Shown piece by piece: positions 11,101 to 26,183 of a DNA stretch of 64,000 nucleotides. The notes under the pieces are model-generated. The model made no database searches, was not told where the DNA came from, and saw nothing but the letters and a program-made list of their open reading frames with translations. Every line of letters begins with the position of its first letter. Within the stretch, counting starts at the first letter, position 1. This DNA comes from Gonocerus acuteangulatus (lineage: Eukaryota; Arthropoda; Insecta; Hemiptera; Coreidae): the NCBI GenBank assembly GCA_946811695.1, contig OX328132.1, forward strand, positions 127,716,808-127,780,807, given 5' to 3'. A program made the position numbers and the translations under genes.

Positions 11101-14100
11101 ACAAAAAAAAACCTGACATCAATAAACTAAGATTAAGAAAACAACTGATACATTGAGACAAGCTCAAGCCAGCTATAACCGACGTTAAAAAATACATAGA
11201 GAAATTGACAATCATTAGCTCTTAAACTTTAGGCTACATAATACTCGTAGGGCTAAATGGTACGGGATAGCCTAGCGCTGGAGTGCCCCATGTGCTGAAT
11301 ACTTTCGTCACACGATGTTTCGTTGGAAGATAATTCTCTTGGACTTTGCATTCCACTTGTTCCAGGTGTTTCTCCAACAGAAACATTTTGGGATACATTA
11401 TCAGAACCCTTATCATCATTCGAAGAAAACTCTGCTTCACTTTCGCACACACCCTTCAAAAGTTCTACCAATTCTTGTTCTAATAAATTTTCTTAGAAAT
11501 ATTTACACATACAATTGTTCACTTGAAAAGCACAAAATATACTGGAGAAATATGCATGGTAAAGAGAAACAACGGCTTTTGTCAGTAAAAAAAGGGAGGG
11601 AGCAGGTAAACGTACAGGTAGGCTGAGTAGTTGGAAGCTAATGTAACAAAAGTGAAATCCTATGCCCCCTATCGGCTTTGAAGGACACTGTAGATTGTAT
11701 AAACAGCCTACAGATGGTAATATAGAAGGACTGATATAATATGGGAGAAAGTAAACCACATGATCTGGTGACAGCGCACTACCATCTGTTGTCAAAAATG
11801 TAGCTAACTAATAATAATAATACAAAATTATAAGCTAACCATTATTAACTACAAAAACAAAACAAAAAAAATAGAAATAATAACTATTTACAAAAATAAA
11901 AAATAGGAAACTGCTGTAAAAGCTTTGCATGTTAAAATTTGCTCATTTAAGGTAAAACTTATCGGCTTTAACGCTCAGTTAATAATCATTCATTTAAAAT
12001 AATTTCTGTACTTATGGTAACTAAATTTGTTTTAATACCTTCAGTATCCGTTGCGCTCTCTAAAATTTTGTCAAAAATTTGCTTCCATGAAGTGGAATAT
12101 TTGGCTGATGTTTCTAGTTCTTCTAATGAAGACATTGGGTCATACTTCCCTGTCCCAATAGATACAACACAATTAATTGCTTCATCAGGCCACAAGCATC
12201 TTGCTTCGTGCAGAGCAATAGCAGCAGGATTATTTACAACTATACCACCATCCTATAAAACAAATTATCATTTTTTTTTAAACCTGTAAAATGTAATAAC
12301 TAAACGTAATATTTTTATGCCATAAATGTATCCCAAATCCCTTAAATATAATTTTATTTTATATAATTTTACAGAAGCAAAAATATTAGATGAAAATCAT
12401 ATTAGCATTTAAATGATAATAAATTAAGAGATAAATTGTTTAAAAAAAATTAAAGCAACAAATACATTAGCAGGAAGACAAATTATAGATATTAAATTTA
12501 TATAAATGTAAAAATGACTCATGTTATTAATGGGTACTGTCCCATGCATTGTTTAAAGATGTCAACATTCTTTTAAATAATAAACTTTTTTTATTAAGTT
12601 AGGCTCAGATTCAGTGCTTCGATACATAATAGGTAGTTATGGACGACATCTTCTTAAATACAACTGCCTTAGTTTTAGTCATATTGACTGTCAATATACT
12701 ACCTCAGCAGTACTCACTCTTAAAGTAGGAATAGTTTACATAAAATACAGCACAAGTAACCAATCGATCCAAGAGGCCATAAATTTCCTCACATAACAGC
12801 TTCGATTCACCTTAGCTTTTTAAATACAGCAAATAGGTTTGATGGAAGGGTTTCATTTCGGAACATTCCAATGGTTATAATGATTTCCTATCAGTTATTG
12901 ATAGCTTTCGTTTTACCATGGTATAAGCTTTAGCCTTGACCTAACTACTCAAAAATGTTATGTGGGAGTGGAATGAAAATGCGACCTCAATGTAGCATTC
13001 TGGGGGCGCATTTTCTTTTAATTAGTCTTTATTTAATAATTAAGACTATTAAATAATATAATAATACCTTTACTGCAGTGGTCTTATCTTAGAAGCCTAA
13101 TTTGCATGAACAGAAGTCTCCAAGAAATAAAACATTCGGTAATGCAATTAAGAGTTGACAAATTGGGAAGAGAGTCTGGGTAAACGAGACTGTTTCTTCA
13201 TAACCATGGGATTTTTTTTGTGATTGGTAAATCGATTGTTTGCACGTACTACACTGCATGAAATTTGTGATATTTTTATTAGAAAATTCAGTTCCTAAAA
13301 AATCATAACAAGAAGGATCTTGCTCAAATCCAGTTGTAACCATATACGACCGCACACATTACAAATGTGTTTTGCCAAAAATGGATGTTCAATTTGTCAT
13401 TAGCTAGGGAGTGATTAGCCTTAAATAATTTATTAGGTACATTGTTATTTTCATCGGATTTGAGAGGGATTTTTAGAGTAAATTTTCGATTCCCTGAGGT
13501 TGGTAGCTTTCTTTTATGTGTTTATTATTACAGAATAACGCCAATTATCTGAATTAATTGAGACCGAGGGTGCTTCGGATAATCAAAAATTCGGATAATT
13601 GGACATGCAATTGCAATAAAATAGAAACGATAATGTTACGTTGTAAAATATTATTTATTAATGTTACAAAAATCAATAAGCTAGTTGAATGTTTCCCGTT
13701 TGCGCATTAGGGAGTTGATTCTGATAATTGGCAATTCTGGTAATTGGCGTTCTACAGTATATCATAAAAATTTATATTTCAAAATAATATGAAATTGAAT
13801 TTATTGTAATATGCTGTTTCCATATCTAACAACCGCATATTAAAACTAAATTAATTAAAGAAAAAGACAAGATATCTAGAAACCTATGTATGTAATAATC
13901 TATATAAATAAAAATGTAAATGTTCCTCAATGAATTTCCATATGCACAGGAGGAAAGGAATATTTAAAAAATTATTTAAAAAAAAAGAAAAAAAAGAAGG
14001 AAAATGGGGCTGATTACCTGATGTAACATATGCCCAGTTTTAAATTCTTCAAATATGGTTGGTGCAGCTGCTGATGCTCTTACAGCTTCAAACATAGTGT

Positions 14101-16589
14101 GCCTATAGGATCCTTGGTATTCTGAGCTTCTGTGACAAGGATTACCATAATTTCGAAATATAAAAGGAGCTACTTTAGAATGATTTACAATAGTTGACAC
14201 AACAGCAATCTAAAAGGGAAATATAAAATAATATTCATTACCTCTTTAACTAAATATAAGTAGCCTAGAAGCAAAAGTTGTAACCACCTTCAAGCAAGAT
14301 GAATTATATTACATTATCTGCTTTATGCGCTCAACAAAAATGGATTAATTTATCCATAATAAGAATATAACATGTTATAGGAGAACAGAATTTCAGTAAG
14401 TCTCCTTCCTGTGGACATTTCTAGGGTCATGTAAGTGGGTTCTCTTTGATCAATACATACTTTAAAAGACAAGTAAAAAAAAAAAAAAAAAGAAAAAAAA
14501 AAGAAAAAAAAAAAAAAAAGAAAAAAAAAAGCACTCTTATTCTATAATAAGAAAAATCCTTTTAATTTTTTAAAGAATCATTTATGAAACCATTGGTGAA
14601 TATATTTGAAAAATTGGAGACAAATGTAATTGTTAAATATATATATTTAGACAATAGAAGAAACAAATGTAAGTTTAATTTAATTATTTTAATGAAACTT
14701 TGTAAGAATTTTTTTTTTTTCGTATGTCTTATAATTTCATACTTATGTAAACATTCTAAAAATGACATTTAATTAATTAAATTAGAACTTTTATGATAAT
14801 TGCTATAATTTCTGACAAACATAACAATAATATTTATTTTAAGATAAAATGTCAAAACTACTAACCCTTGGGCAATATTCATCTTTGTTGGAATCTATCA
14901 AATTCAAACTGCCAACATGATCTTTCAAAAATTTTTCCCATAAAGATGTATCATAATAAGCATGACTCCAAACCAGCTTGCTTGTTCCCCAAAATGGGCT
15001 TTGCTTAAATACTTTACTGCTTAAATCTCTGTATAGGTCATAAATCTTATTCATGGACATTCGATTAGGAGGAACTAAAAACATATAGTGTAACAAAAGA
15101 TAGGTTAGCAGAAGAATTATTAATTAAAACAAATCATGAATATATTTAATATAACAAATATACAACAAATGTTTCTCATTAGATGGACATTGTATCTGCA
15201 GAGTTTTACTGGAAGGAAGTAAAAATAACCCCTGCAGGGGCAAATTAATAATTTGATTCTAAAGTAAACCCCCATTTCTAATGGACTGATTCTGTGATTT
15301 TTTAAAAAAAAAGCACATCTTTTTTAATTAAGCATACTAAGTTTTTTTTTTTTTTTTTGCAATATAATAAAATACCATTATGGGCTTATTAACAATTTGT
15401 GTCCGGTGTAAATCCCTCCTCCAGAAGGAACGATTTTGCTGGTTAATGAATTTATCTAATCAGGAATTTTCTCATCTCACGGCTGACTGAGAAAATTCCT
15501 CACTGCACCAGGTATGTTGGCGCTAATGGCCCAGAAGTCGATGCACCATAAAAAAAAGAAAGAAAAAAAAGTAACAGAAATGACTAAAAGCATTTAAACA
15601 GATTTATGATTCCAGTGAGATTGAGTACTACTGATCAAGAAACGAAGTAGACATCAAAAATAATAAAAGGCAGAATATTTTTCAGTACAGTAAACTTTAG
15701 CAAGACCACAGATCACAACATTGGATCATGCCATATTTAAATAATTGAATTACTTCAGACTAAATGCAAGCTAGAGTAAACAAAAATAACAGTCAATGCC
15801 TTCTCTGGTTCTATGATCGATTTCACAAAATAAACAGTCATGAACTCAAGGTAGAATCATTTTACGGCGCTTCAACATCTAGGCCATTAGCGCCTTTTAT
15901 ATATATATATATAATAATATATATATTATTATTATAATTATTATTTAGAGTAACTCCAGCATAATAACTCACCTAAAGCACACGTTATTATTGCACCAGT
16001 GCTAACTCCACAAATAAAATCAAACAAATCATAAATTTTTTTTCCAGAAATGTCTTCAATTTTCTGTAACATCCTGATAACAGCTATGCCTCTAACATAT
16101 AATTAAAATCATTAAATTAATACAAAACAGGAGAGAATTATTCTAAATTATTTGTACTATGTGCCTCTTCTAGAAATATATTATCAGGAGAAAAGCTTAA
16201 AATTTTCTTAACAATAGAATAAGGAAAGAAAGAAATATAAGAAAATATATTAAACATAAGAACTGTAACATTCAGTTGGAAGAGAAAAGTTAAAGGACAA
16301 AAATTTTTGAAAAAATCAGACTGATATTGTCCAAATAAAAGTCAACCTCGCAGGAACTGCGTCATCTTATTAGTGTGGTTCTGTTCATACCCCTAGTGCC
16401 ATTAGTGAAGGAATGGAAACTGTTATTAGGTAGGGTTTGTTCTTTCCTTATAAATATAAAATAAAACTAAAAGAAAAGGAAGTTTAAGGCACCATAACTG
16501 GAAACTGAGAGTATCCTTAGCGGAAATGACTCCCTCATCTTCTCAACGTTTGCTCTAGGAAAACACTTTTGTCAATAAGTTTCTCATTT

Positions 16590-16625
<36 letters not shown>

Positions 16626-19600
16626 AAATTACTAATTTTACTGATAAATGCAATTTAAAACAAAAACAACCAATTAAAAAGTTAGTTAAACAAAGAGAAA
16701 TACCTTTAGGTAAATGAAAAACGTCCAGTTCCTTCACAACAGTTGTGAAGGAACTGGACGTTTTTCATTTACCTAAAGATCTTCCTTCTCTGCCAGCAAC
16801 CTCAGAGTACTTTGAAGAGAAAAACCTGTTCAAAAAAACAAAACAAGCACATTCAAAGTTTTAAGCACTTATTTCTCCGATTGACATTGACCCATCGAAA
16901 ATTACTTTAGAATATTTTTTGTAGAGAATTTAGTAAACTTTTGAATGGTTTCATTTTACTTTTCACTATTTCTCAACCGTTTTCGAGATATTTACAAAAA
17001 TATATGAAGATCCAAAAACTTTTCATGTCTATTAATCATTTTTTTTTTCGAGTACTTCCTTAACTCCAACCTATAAAACGAGTACCTGCAAGGATTTGAA
17101 CTCAAAAACATAAGCGTTATGGTTTTTTTCGAGGGAATTTCGCTCCAAAAATTATGTTTTGGTGGATAGATTCTGCTGAACGCCGACCTTGATTTTTCAA
17201 ATTAGCCGAAAGATTTTTGTGCCAAATTTCATCAAATTGGATGATTTTTGAGCCTGTAAGCGAGCGTCAGACAAATATATGTATACACAAATTTGAACCA
17301 CCGTTATTTTTAAGATCTGTGGGTTTCGAAATGTAAAATTTTTTAGTCGGCACTTCTGGATTGCGCCATGGGGTATACCTCATAAGAGGGGTTCCTCTCT
17401 ACTGAGGGAGGGAGGAACCACGCTTAAAAAAAAAGAGTATGTCTGTCCATTTTAAAAGAATATTAAAGAAACATTCAAAAGGTTTCCCTTTACCTCACGG
17501 TTTAGTTGATCAAAAAGACAATATTTAATAAAAGTTTGTCCCAGAAATATTTTTTATTGAAAAACATTTATGAAGATTTGCTTAAACTACAGATTTGATG
17601 TGGATGTGTCCCTCAAGAGTCAGACAAAGTACATATCAACTCAGATCGAAATATCGGTAGGTCTGATGATGTAGCATTTCTTTGAAAATGTTTGCCAATA
17701 ACAAATTTTTTTAGAGGAACAAGCTTTTATTGCATGTGATTTTCTCGATTATTTATCCCATTAGTGCTTATACAAGGTGTGTAAATTAAGTAATGAGACA
17801 GATTTTTTTTTTTTTATTCAAATAGAATTACAATTGCACATTGTCACCCTCAAAAGAACTTATGAAACCACACAGCAGTGGAGATGGTTCTTCCACTCCT
17901 CATAGCAGTGCTGGAACTGTGATAACGGAATTGCCTTTTTCTGGTCGGTGACAACATTTTGGATGTTTTCAACTATCCCAAAATGAGTTCCCTTGAAGTG
18001 ATTTTTCAACTTCGGGCAAAGAAATAAGTCACAAGGACTCAAGTCAGGCAATTAAGGAGGCTGAGAAGCCACGGGAATTGTTTCACTGGCCAAAAACTCC
18101 TATTGGGAATCAACATTACCGATGGCGGCGCCACTGTCGTCAAAATGGCGGTATACAAAGGGAAACCTGTGACATTTGTACATAGTGATTGCTGATAACA
18201 AGTGTTTTCGCAGTTGTTGTGGTTTTATTTCACGTTAATATTAGTGTTTTCATCAAGAAACAGGGTTTTTGGAAGCTCTATTTTATTTGTGTACTTAAAT
18301 ATGTAAGAATATTGGACTAACAGTGAGTTATTGTGAGTTGTTGTTATTGTGATGGATAAGCAAAAGTGAGGTAAATATTATTTCATACCATTGTGAATAG
18401 CTTTGAATACAATAAATGTATTTTATAATAAATATTGCATATTATTGATCACCAATAAATCATGAACAATTTGAAAATTGAAAAAAAATACTTCAAAATC
18501 TTAATTTTCACATATTACATGCACCATTATTTTTTTTAGTTTTCTGATCACAAATTTTAATTATTGCTTACATTATTTGCAAATTATAACTGATGTAAAT
18601 ATAATCCCCAAAAAAACATAAATGTGAAATAGAGGCCAAGTTCCTGTCCCCACAAAGAAACGCTCCCTTCCTCAAAAATATCCCCCCCCCCTAAAAACCC
18701 CCAAAAACGCCTTACCATTCTACACTCCAAAAAAGTAGTATGAGTTGGTGTTTTTATTCAACCAAAAATATTTGCCAATACAAGAGATGATACAAGAAAG
18801 AAATGTCCAAGTTCATTACTTAGAAGCCCTCATAGTTACTTACTAAGAACAGTAAAGACACTTCAACTGACCTTTAAAAACAACAATAAAAATACTTATA
18901 TCCAGTTACTAAAATATCACTTTCCTCAACCAGGTATATTCTTAAACTTGGCAATGTTTAGTTTTTCTCTAAAGATAATTTCGGCACAAAAAAAACATTG
19001 CCAAGTTTAAGAATATACCTGGTTGAGGAAAGTGATATTTTAGTAACTGGATATAAGTATTTTTATTGTTGTTTTTAAAGGTCAGTTGAAGTGTCTTTAC
19101 TGTTCTTAGTAAGTAACTATGAGGGCTTCTAAGTAATGAACTTGGACATTTCTTTCTTGTATCATCTCTTGTATTGGCAAATATTTTTGGTTGAATAAAA
19201 ACACCAACTCATACTACTTTTTTGGATTGTAGAATGGTAAGGCGTTTTTGGGGGTTTTTAGGGGGGGGGATATTTTTGAGGAAGGGAGCGTTTCTTTGTG
19301 GGGACAGGAACTTGGCCTCTATTTCACATTTATGTTTTTTTGGGGATCTCATTTCTTTTTTCTAAGTATTAAATAGAATTTAGTTGCCGCATACCTACTG
19401 GCTTTTGTACTTCATATAAAACCAGGGTCTTTGGATTCTGTATAAGGTTCTCCTTACTGCTTGATATTTGATACCAAAAATCAACCTACATACATCTAAT
19501 CACTAGACTAGAAAAGTTAGAAGCTCTTCCAGATGACATTACTCTAGAGGACAAATTGATTGCTCTCTTAACTAAACTATTACACTGTAAAACACAGGAA

Positions 19601-22600
19601 CCTTATCCCGGGATAAAGATCACAATAGGGAAAGTGCAGAAGGCCTTCAAGAAAAATATAAAAACAAAGACGATACATTTTGGGTTTGTGATCCTAAACT
19701 TTGTAATTTAGATGACTCGAATTTGAAAAACTTAGTATCTGCTTTGAAGTATATTATGTCGTGAACCCCTACGACTTTATTTACTACATTTAAGAAAGAA
19801 GTCACAACTGTTTTTGTTAAGATGCGTCGAAATGTTTTTTTAAAACATCAAATATAGGTTCTCCTTACCAAGACGATTCATTTGATACCGCACATGATGG
19901 GTTTCAGAAGGAATGATGGCATTTCGATGGAGCAAAAAGTAGAAAACGTCATAGGTAATATGACACTCCCGTATCAAGACCTACCTGCGTGCCAAGTTTG
20001 GTCATAATAGGCCAAACGGTGTGAATTTGTGTAAGGAACAAACATACATACAGACAGCTAAAAGACCTTTTTTACCTAGCCTAGTGCATTCCCCGGACCA
20101 AGGCCTACCTGTGTGCCAAGTTTGGTCAAAATCGGTCAAATGGTGTGAATTTGCGTAAGGAACAAACATGCAGACAGACAGCTGATAGAAAATTTTGACT
20201 AGTCTATGACACTACCCGGATAAAGACCGACATGTGTGACAAATTTTGTCAAAATCGGTCAAACGGTGTGTATTTGTATAAGGAACGAACAGACAGACAG
20301 ACAGCTGATAGACAATTTAACTTAGCCTATGATTCTACCCGTATCAAGACCCATCTGTGTCCCAAGTTTGGTCAAAATCGGTCAAACGGTACGGATTTGT
20401 AAGAGGAACAAACATACAGACAGACAGCTGGTATAAGATTTTTACCGAGCCTATATGCGTCTAATTGTTTCTTAAAACATCAAATATAGGTTCTTCATAC
20501 CGAGACAATTCATTTGATACCCCACATCATGGGTTTCGGACGGAATGATGGGTTTCCGAAGGAAGTACAAAACTGGCACGCCCCCGCCCCGGAAGCGGAG
20601 TCAAACACAAGTTTTCGCGATTTTTAGATTTTTTCCTTTAATAACGTCTTCATATCTATCTTCATGCAAAATTTCAAGTCTCTAGCATCATGGGAAGTGC
20701 CTAATAATTTTGATGAGTCAGTGAGTGAGTGAGTGAGTGAGTCCTATAAATCCCGATTTTCGATCGCTTATATCTCAGAAACTATTCGATGTAGAATTAT
20801 GAAAATTTCCAGTTTTACTCACATCTAGTAGTTTAATACCTGTGTAAAATTTCATAACTTTATCTTTACCTGGTTGAAAGTTATACAAGGGTAAAAATCG
20901 GCTCTAAGACCGCCTGTAATATACACACAGTATGCTTAGGCCGGAACTTGGCCTGGCGCACTACCGTGCGCCTAGATTTCATACCATTGTGAAAAGATTT
21001 GAATGCAATACATTTATTTTATAATAAATATTGCATATTATTGAACACCAACAAATCATGAACAACTTAAAAATTGAGAAAATATTTCAAAATTTCTTTG
21101 AATCTCTATTTCACATATTACATGCACCATTTCATTTACTTATTAAGGTTGTAATTAAATTATATAAATATACTTTATCAAAAGGCACCGTAATATTTAT
21201 GAAAGGAGTCATATGTATCAAATATGAAATAGTACACTCATTTAAATTTAATACAGCCATTCCTAATTAGTGTGTTTGTGCAAGTGCAAACAACTTAATA
21301 GAATGGTTGGGCTTCTCCAAAATACCACAGGTATTTAGGTAATGGATGTGCATTCACAATTGCTTCACCTTCAACTATGCACCTGAAACTACTTAAGGTT
21401 TTTAGATAGCCAAAGAAGTTCCTTTGTACATACTTTTGTTCATCAATATCTATACCTTCTGAATTTCTAAAATAAAATCAAATTCGGGTAAAATGGGTTG
21501 CAAGCTGTTTATAGTCACACAAGAGTGAAGGTTGCATAAATGTGAATTATTTCACTACCTCTTACATATATTGTTTAAAAATAATTACTTTGTGAAAGGG
21601 AAAGGTTCATGTTATCTTTAAAAAGACAAATTTGTCATAAAACTGTTGGGAAATTATTAAATAGCAAAAAAAAACACGAACAACACATGTCATAACTTTA
21701 CAACTGTCATAGCTTTACATTTGTAAACAATGCACGTTCCCTTTGTCGTTAGTTCCGAAATTTTCTGCATGGCGGCGTATCGCTTAATGTTAATTCCCAA
21801 TATTGAAAATTTTGTGTGCCAAGAAGCATTATCACGATGCAACACCCAGTTATTCTTGATGTTTGATCTCACTTGAATGACTCTAATTCAAAGTTTTCAG
21901 AAAGCCTCCCAGTAAAAGTGTTGAATGACTGTTTGGCTCGACAATTTCATCGGTTCTTGAAGATGAAGGCCTTTCGCTTCATGGTTTATCTTCAATCGAC
22001 TCTCTTCCTTATTAAAATTCCATAAACCACCGTAAAACCTTGGCTCTAGACATAACACTTGTTACAGTGCCGATACTACAGCGGGTGCGGCAACTGGGTG
22101 TGTTCGGGGTTTCTGTGCCGCTGAGAGACTGGAGGATTGAAGGGCTTGAGAGAAAGAAGAGGCAAGTCGCAGTTGTTCCCAATTCAGTGTGCGGGCCTTG
22201 AGAGTGTTCCAGGAAGACTGACCGACCCTCCCGGAGTCACCAGTCTTAAGCCCATAGGCGGACCATTAGACATCCAGTGGAGGGGGTAGTCAGTCGTGAT
22301 GGGGACTGCGAGCTGGGGAGGGGGAGTGCCCAGTAGAGGGGGGTAGGACACCGCCAGACGGTGTCACACTATCTCTGTACGCCTGCTGAAGTTTAGTAAG
22401 AATTTTCGTTGTGTAGTGCTCAAATCTGAAGCAAAACCTGATAGTACACCATTGCTCCAAATTGATGACACTTATTTTTAGAGCACAATAGAAAAAACTG
22501 TTTAACAAAAATATTGCTAGGGCAAACCGAATGGCTCGAGCGAGTTTCAACCCGTACTACGGCCACTCCAAGCCTAGCGCCTCCAGTGTTGCCAGATTGA

Positions 22601-23526
22601 TTCCTATATTGCCAGTCTCCTCACTTAATTTAAACACCTCACATGTTAATGTAATCATATTAATAAATAAAATAAAATTAGCACAAATCAAATAATACAT
22701 TTAAATGTCTAAAGAAAATTTACTATTTTGTTATAATCCTCAACGGTGATTGTTAATTTAAATAAACACTCATTTAATAAATAACTAATAACTAAATAAA
22801 GAGTAAAACCTCATTCCGCCTCCATCAATTGAAAGGATTCTAATTCCATTGGAAGTTGGTGGATTACTATAACCAAGAGCAGATAAAACCGTACGAATAG
22901 CTCCATGAGATGCAGGATCATCTCCTGTCCTCACTCTCACTTCAAGCAATGTATTTATTGCCCCAGACTAAAAGAATAAAAATAAAAGTTTGAAATATAC
23001 CAAAAACGTATAACCAATCAATTGAAAAAGTCTGGTTGCGCCATATTTGTGTGTTTTATCCCAATCTCAGGAATGAATTTTTGAAGGAAATTTAATAAGC
23101 TTAAACAATCCTTCCACTCACTCTAAATTCTAACCAGTTATTGAGATTAAATATGCAAAATGTTCAAAACAGGTCATGACATTTTTTTTTCCAAATAGTT
23201 AGTCTCCTTCAGTCCCACTCACAGCCACCAGGCCTCTTAAGCTGAATATATATGAAAAGAAGAAAAAAACCTTTTACCTTCACAGCAAAGTTTTGAGCTT
23301 CAGGATGTTGAATCAAATGCTCAAGGAATTCTTCAAGTCGTTTGAGACGCGAGGAAGTATATTCAACAGATTTTAAAGATGACAAAAGATGGCTTGTTCG
23401 GTAATTAACTCCATCCTAAAAAAGTCAATAGATCTTGAAGAAAACACTTATTCTTATAGGTCATTGAAATATGTAACATAAATTTTATTTGTGTTAATAT
23501 ATTTGTATGAGCGTGTAATATATATA

Positions 23527-23573
<47 letters not shown>

Positions 23574-24708
23574 GGAGTTTTGGTGGGGGGGGGGGGAAGA
23601 AAAAGAAAATTAAATTATATAGAAAAAGTTGATTTGAAATGTTTATATTATATTTTAATTATATCTCAGGGTTCATTTAAATATTACCAAACTCACCACA
23701 TACGGATTTATGAATAAAACTATTTGAATATTTAAATTAATATAATGAATTTCCTGAAAGAAAAGCATGAGAAATATATAATTAGAACCACTTCTTACCA
23801 TCTGTCCTTTTATGTGTTGAGACCATATTAAAAACCAGGAGAAAGGTTCATAGTAAATAAAATAGAGTTGGAAACAATTGACTTATATTGAATAAAAGAT
23901 ATAATTTAAGATTTGGCATGGCGGTATAAAATAAAATATAAAAAAGAAAAGGTGCTTGACTCACATAATTGTATCAATGTTGGTTATTAAAGAAAAGTTA
24001 GAACATAATTAAAATATTAACTTATATATTAAAATATAAATATTGGCCATTATGAAATTTTAGCTAGCTTTTGAATTTAATTGAAGATTGGCAGTTATTG
24101 AGTTATACTCAGCTCATGATACGAATGATGTTCTGGAAGTGAAGAGGCAGACTGGTTGTAGTTATGTTGAGGAGAATGATGGTCGGCTGCTAGATCTTAG
24201 AGTGGTGTCTGGCCATCAAGTGAAGATGAAGTGAGAGCTTGGTGTCGGCTGACCAGCTGGTTCTGCAGAGAGATCGTGTGCCCTACGTCCCTGGTGCTCG
24301 AGTGAGATCGAGTGGTGGGGGAAGGCCCTTTTTATAGGCGTTACTCCCACCAAGCCAAGGGCGATTGGCTTCAGCGATCGCCACCTGGATGTTCAAAGGG
24401 CATCTTTTGGAAGCACCTCTATTCTTATCTTCCTGGGAAACTTGTATCTCTCTATACCTTATCGCTCCTAGCCGAGACTTTGGAATCTTCTTTTATTTCA
24501 CACTGCCTTTAAAAAAATAAATACTGCCAAGCTAAGCACTGCCAATTGCTATTCCTTTTATTACTCTTTTATTTATTTAATTTGTTGACAAAAAATAATA
24601 CTTGTGATGGACTTATGGAATATAACTTAGCCTTTATTTTGAATAGGAATGCTACTCTTTGCTATGCCAGAAACTGACTCTTTCTAGAGCACCCCCTTTT
24701 AGATCATT

Positions 24709-24767
<59 letters not shown>

Positions 24768-25145
24768 CAATTCAATTCAATTTATTTATTGCATACAAGG
24801 TTTCCCCATTGCAAGGAGTTAGCCTTATATAATGATTTTAGTCCTAATGTTAGTATTAAATTTATATGCATACATAGTCACAGAAACGAACTTATACACA
24901 TATTCTCTATTTAACTAGGTTGCAGGATTGAAATAATAAAGGGAGAAATAATAAAATTTAACTGAGAAATAATAAGTACCTTTTTCTTAGCATAAAATTT
25001 AAGGAATATTTACAGACGTTTACCAAACATATCTTCATTAATGCGATGAAATAAGAATAAAATAATTCCTAATTAGTGAAACAATTACAAAAGAAACGGA
25101 GTACTTAATATTAAATGTTGATTTTGATTTGCAATGATTGAGGCA

Positions 25146-25183
<38 letters not shown>

Positions 25184-26143
25184 ATTTTATCACAATTATT
25201 ATTTGTTGGGGGCTATCCTCAGTCTTCTGGTAGTTATTATTACTATTATTATTATATTAATCCACAGCTTCAGTGGCTATTTACATATAAAACTACTGGT
25301 TTTGTTAGTAAGGTGTTAATAATCAAAATAATATCCTGAATTTGAAATCTCTGGGATCTATAATTAACTAGTCTTCTTTGTTAGTGCTTCGTGCAGTACC
25401 GAGCCATTGCTTCAGCACACTCTTCCCGGACTCCTTATGCTTCTTGATGGTTCCACGTTTGTTGAGTAAAGATTGTTCTGAAGCTTCAGTCTCGGGGCTT
25501 GACGTTTCTTCCCTCTTTTTCTTTTTTCTTGGTGTTTTCGCGGGAGTTTCTACTTCATTCGGGCCGTCCTTAAACAGAGTTTCCTTCGCCTCATCCAGTA
25601 AAAATTCTTTACCGTTTATCACCAGTTTGCAGACATCTTTTATCAACTTTGCAGACATTCCTCTTTTTCTTGCCTCCTTTCTATATACATTCAATTCTCT
25701 ACGAATGTTTCTAATTTCTACCGGGAAATCCTCGGATATATTAATTTTAGTATTTTTCAATTTATGTGGTGATCTTAATATTTCAATTTTTTTCTTTAGT
25801 GCAAGAAATCCAACTGTTACAGGTCTATTCCCCTTGACTCTCCCGAGGCGTCTAACAAAGTCAACATCGAGCTCACATATTTGGCCTTCCATTTCTTCAA
25901 AAATCCTAAGACATGTTTTCTCTAGCAAGGTAGAGTTCTCGGACTCATCTTTGGGTATATTGTATAAAATCAGGTTTTTTCTTCGTGATTTCTCATCGAG
26001 TAAAATTGAATTTCTGGAACATAGTTTTTCTACCACGGATACTCATTTCTCAACATTAGTCAATTTAGTATTCAATTTTTCAATACTTTCTTTCAGTTCC
26101 CGAACCTGTTTTATTGAAATCTGTACTTCAGACGTCAATTTCT

Positions 26144-26183
<40 letters not shown>

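Larger units (their letters stand above)
18101..21802. mobile_element. 3.7 kb TIR element inserted in mariner, TA duplication
   Basis: Starts TTGGGAATCAACATTACCG, ends with the inverse of TTGGGAATTAACATTAAGCG, and has TA on both sides (18101-18102, 21801-21802). The same insertion point explains the break in the mariner frame between HTKFSI and EFLAS. It carries no recognised transposase, but a short ATGGATAAGCAAAAG frame near 18352 is followed by a GGTAAAT donor-like site. It contains the nested items at 18604 and 19815. Confidence 0.75.
17772..22480 (-). mobile_element. mariner transposon copy, broken by two insertions
   Basis: Minus-strand transposase pieces in order: an N-terminal part at 22375-22480 ([24 protein letters not shown]); 21860-22078 ([24 protein letters not shown]); 21803-21872 ([18 protein letters not shown]); and 17845-18100 ([30 protein letters not shown]). 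A TIR-like end (ACAAGGTGTGTAAATTAAG) lies near 17772. Stops, frameshifts and a missing central region make it a pseudogene. It is split by a 3.7 kb TIR element (18103-21800) and by a GC-rich 290-bp segment (about 22080-22370). Confidence 0.85.

Noticed and set aside
11253..11471. Ser/Glu-rich frame as a piggyBac transposase N-terminus
   Set aside because: Composition is suggestive only; no DDE region or TTAA TIRs nearby.
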